Assembly (NCBI GenBank): GCA_018830645.1
Contig: JAHJSA010000004.1
Location: forward strand, 1-57,780
Direction of reading: 5' to 3'
Length of the DNA: 57,780 bases
Source of the DNA: Actinomycetota bacterium
GTDB lineage: Bacteria > Actinomycetota > Thermoleophilia > RBG-16-64-13
Shown: piece after piece, positions 57,128 to 57,780 of the stretch
Layout of the letters: each line of letters starts with the position of its first letter
Position numbering within the stretch: position 1 is the first letter of the stretch
The notes under the pieces: generated by a model
The model's input: only the letters and a program-made list of their open reading frames with translations
Told to the model about the DNA's origin: nothing
The model's database searches: none
Position numbers and translations under genes: made by a program

Positions 57128-57724
57128 TCACCTCTCCGTTTCCGGCTGCCTACTCACCGACAGGAGTCGGGCGGGAACACCGCCGACGCGGGCGCCCGCA
57201 GGAACGTCCGCGTTCACAAGGCTGAGCGCCGAGACGACGGCGCCATCTCCGATGACGACTCCGGGCAAGATCGTGCAGCTCGCCCCGATCATGACGTCAC
57301 GACCGATCACGACCGGCCCGGTGCGCACTTCATCTCGGAGGAACTCGTGGGCAAGGATCACCGTGTTGTAGCCGATGACCGTGTTCTCCCCCACAGAGAT
57401 GAGCTCGGGGTAGAAGATGTCGAACGTGACGCTCAGGCCGGGAGCCGCGAAGGCCCCCATCCTGATGCCGATCGCCCGATAGAGCACATGCTTCAAAGGC
57501 AGGGAGGGAAGGTACCTACACGTGTAGATCACCAGGAAGTTCAACACGACCCGATGCAGGGGTACACGCTGCCGCCAGTGCCACATCCCATTGACGCCAG
57601 GGGAGGGATATCGAGTCAGCCGGTGGTGCCTGGTCTGGTCGGCCCCCGGTCGCGCCTCACCGCCTTCCAACCACCCCTCCGCCTCACCTCGCTTGACAGC
57701 CTCGGACGATCGCCAGTCTAGCAT
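57128..57724 (-). CDS. left-handed beta-helix acyltransferase
   Basis: 198 residues. The N-terminal LTRYPSPGVNGMWHWRQRVP leads to a hydrophobic stretch (VVLNFLVIYTCRYLPSLPL). Hexapeptide repeats follow (ISVGENTVIGYNTVILAHEF, VVIGRDVMIGASCTILPGVV). It resembles the maltose/galactoside O-acetyltransferase-type family, with possible membrane attachment. Catalytic His is in LAHEF. Substrate unknown; perhaps a polysaccharide or sugar. An ATG at 57586 would omit the conserved LTRYPSPG, so the long start is kept. Confidence 0.82.
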   Translation of the reverse strand: MLDWRSSEAVKRGEAEGWLEGGEARPGADQTRHHRLTRYPSPGVNGMWHWRQRVPLHRVVLNFLVIYTCRYLPSLPLKHVLYRAIGIRMGAFAAPGLSVTFDIFYPELISVGENTVIGYNTVILAHEFLRDEVRTGPVVIGRDVMIGASCTILPGVVIGDGAVVSALSLVNADVPAGARVGGVPARLLSVSRQPETER

Positions 57725-57780
57725 GCTGCCGCACTAAACCCGGGGTTGCTTCGTGCCGATGCTCCATTGATGAACCGATC

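Overview
The window is GC-rich bacterial chromosome, most likely from an anaerobic or facultatively anaerobic, deep-branching Actinomycetota. The basis is strong Shine-Dalgarno sites with frequent GTG/TTG starts, the rpsF-ssb-rpsR-DUF2232-rplI-dnaB order, a Bacillus-type [4Fe-4S] PurF, an actinobacterial-looking DUF4349 lipoprotein, and anaerobe-associated DUF3343 and CooC proteins. This placement is inference; no 16S or other taxonomic marker lies in the window.

Region 1 (1-2475) holds a MASE3 histidine kinase that runs off the left edge, the tail of an unidentified gene, and the right end of a degraded IS21-family element with a 5'-truncated istB.

Region 2 (2544-21469) is an accessory defence island ending at a tRNA-Lys(UUU) gene beside a tyrosine recombinase. 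All cargo genes are on the minus strand. In window order they are: a DUF4365 nuclease-like/LamG-like protein, a 1361-aa membrane KAP P-loop NTPase, a frameshifted integron-integrase-like relic, a complete QatABCD anti-phage operon (read qatA-qatB-qatC-qatD), a 36-aa ORF and a 136-aa ORF upstream of qatA, an MmeI-like single-chain restriction-modification enzyme, a zinc-ribbon protein and an Mrr-type restriction endonuclease. The recombinase points toward the tRNA. The best candidates for undescribed biology are the DUF4365/KAP pair and the small ORFs preceding qatA.

Region 3 (21638-44652) is housekeeping. De novo purine synthesis is spread over four minus-strand blocks: purM; purN-purH; purC-purS-purQ-(zinc ribbon)-purL-purF-GNAT; and purA-purD-purE-purB. 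Between them sit two plus-strand groups. One is a cobalamin riboswitch followed by btuF-btuC-btuD and a small membrane protein. The other is a membrane protein plus a Vps62-like protein. A histidine-rich putative metal-binding protein lies next to purH.

Region 4 (44743-52856) is a minus-strand series reading rpsF, ssb, rpsR, DUF2232, rplI, dnaB, pabB-like, pabC and an FAD oxidoreductase. It links the ribosomal protein/replication cluster to folate precursor synthesis. rpsF appears to use a CTG start.

Region 5 (52889-57780) contains a DUF3343 protein with a palindrome in its leader, a DUF4349 lipoprotein, a CooC-type nickel-insertion ATPase, a small membrane protein, a DUF4388 protein with a degenerate GTPase-like half, and a left-handed beta-helix acyltransferase.
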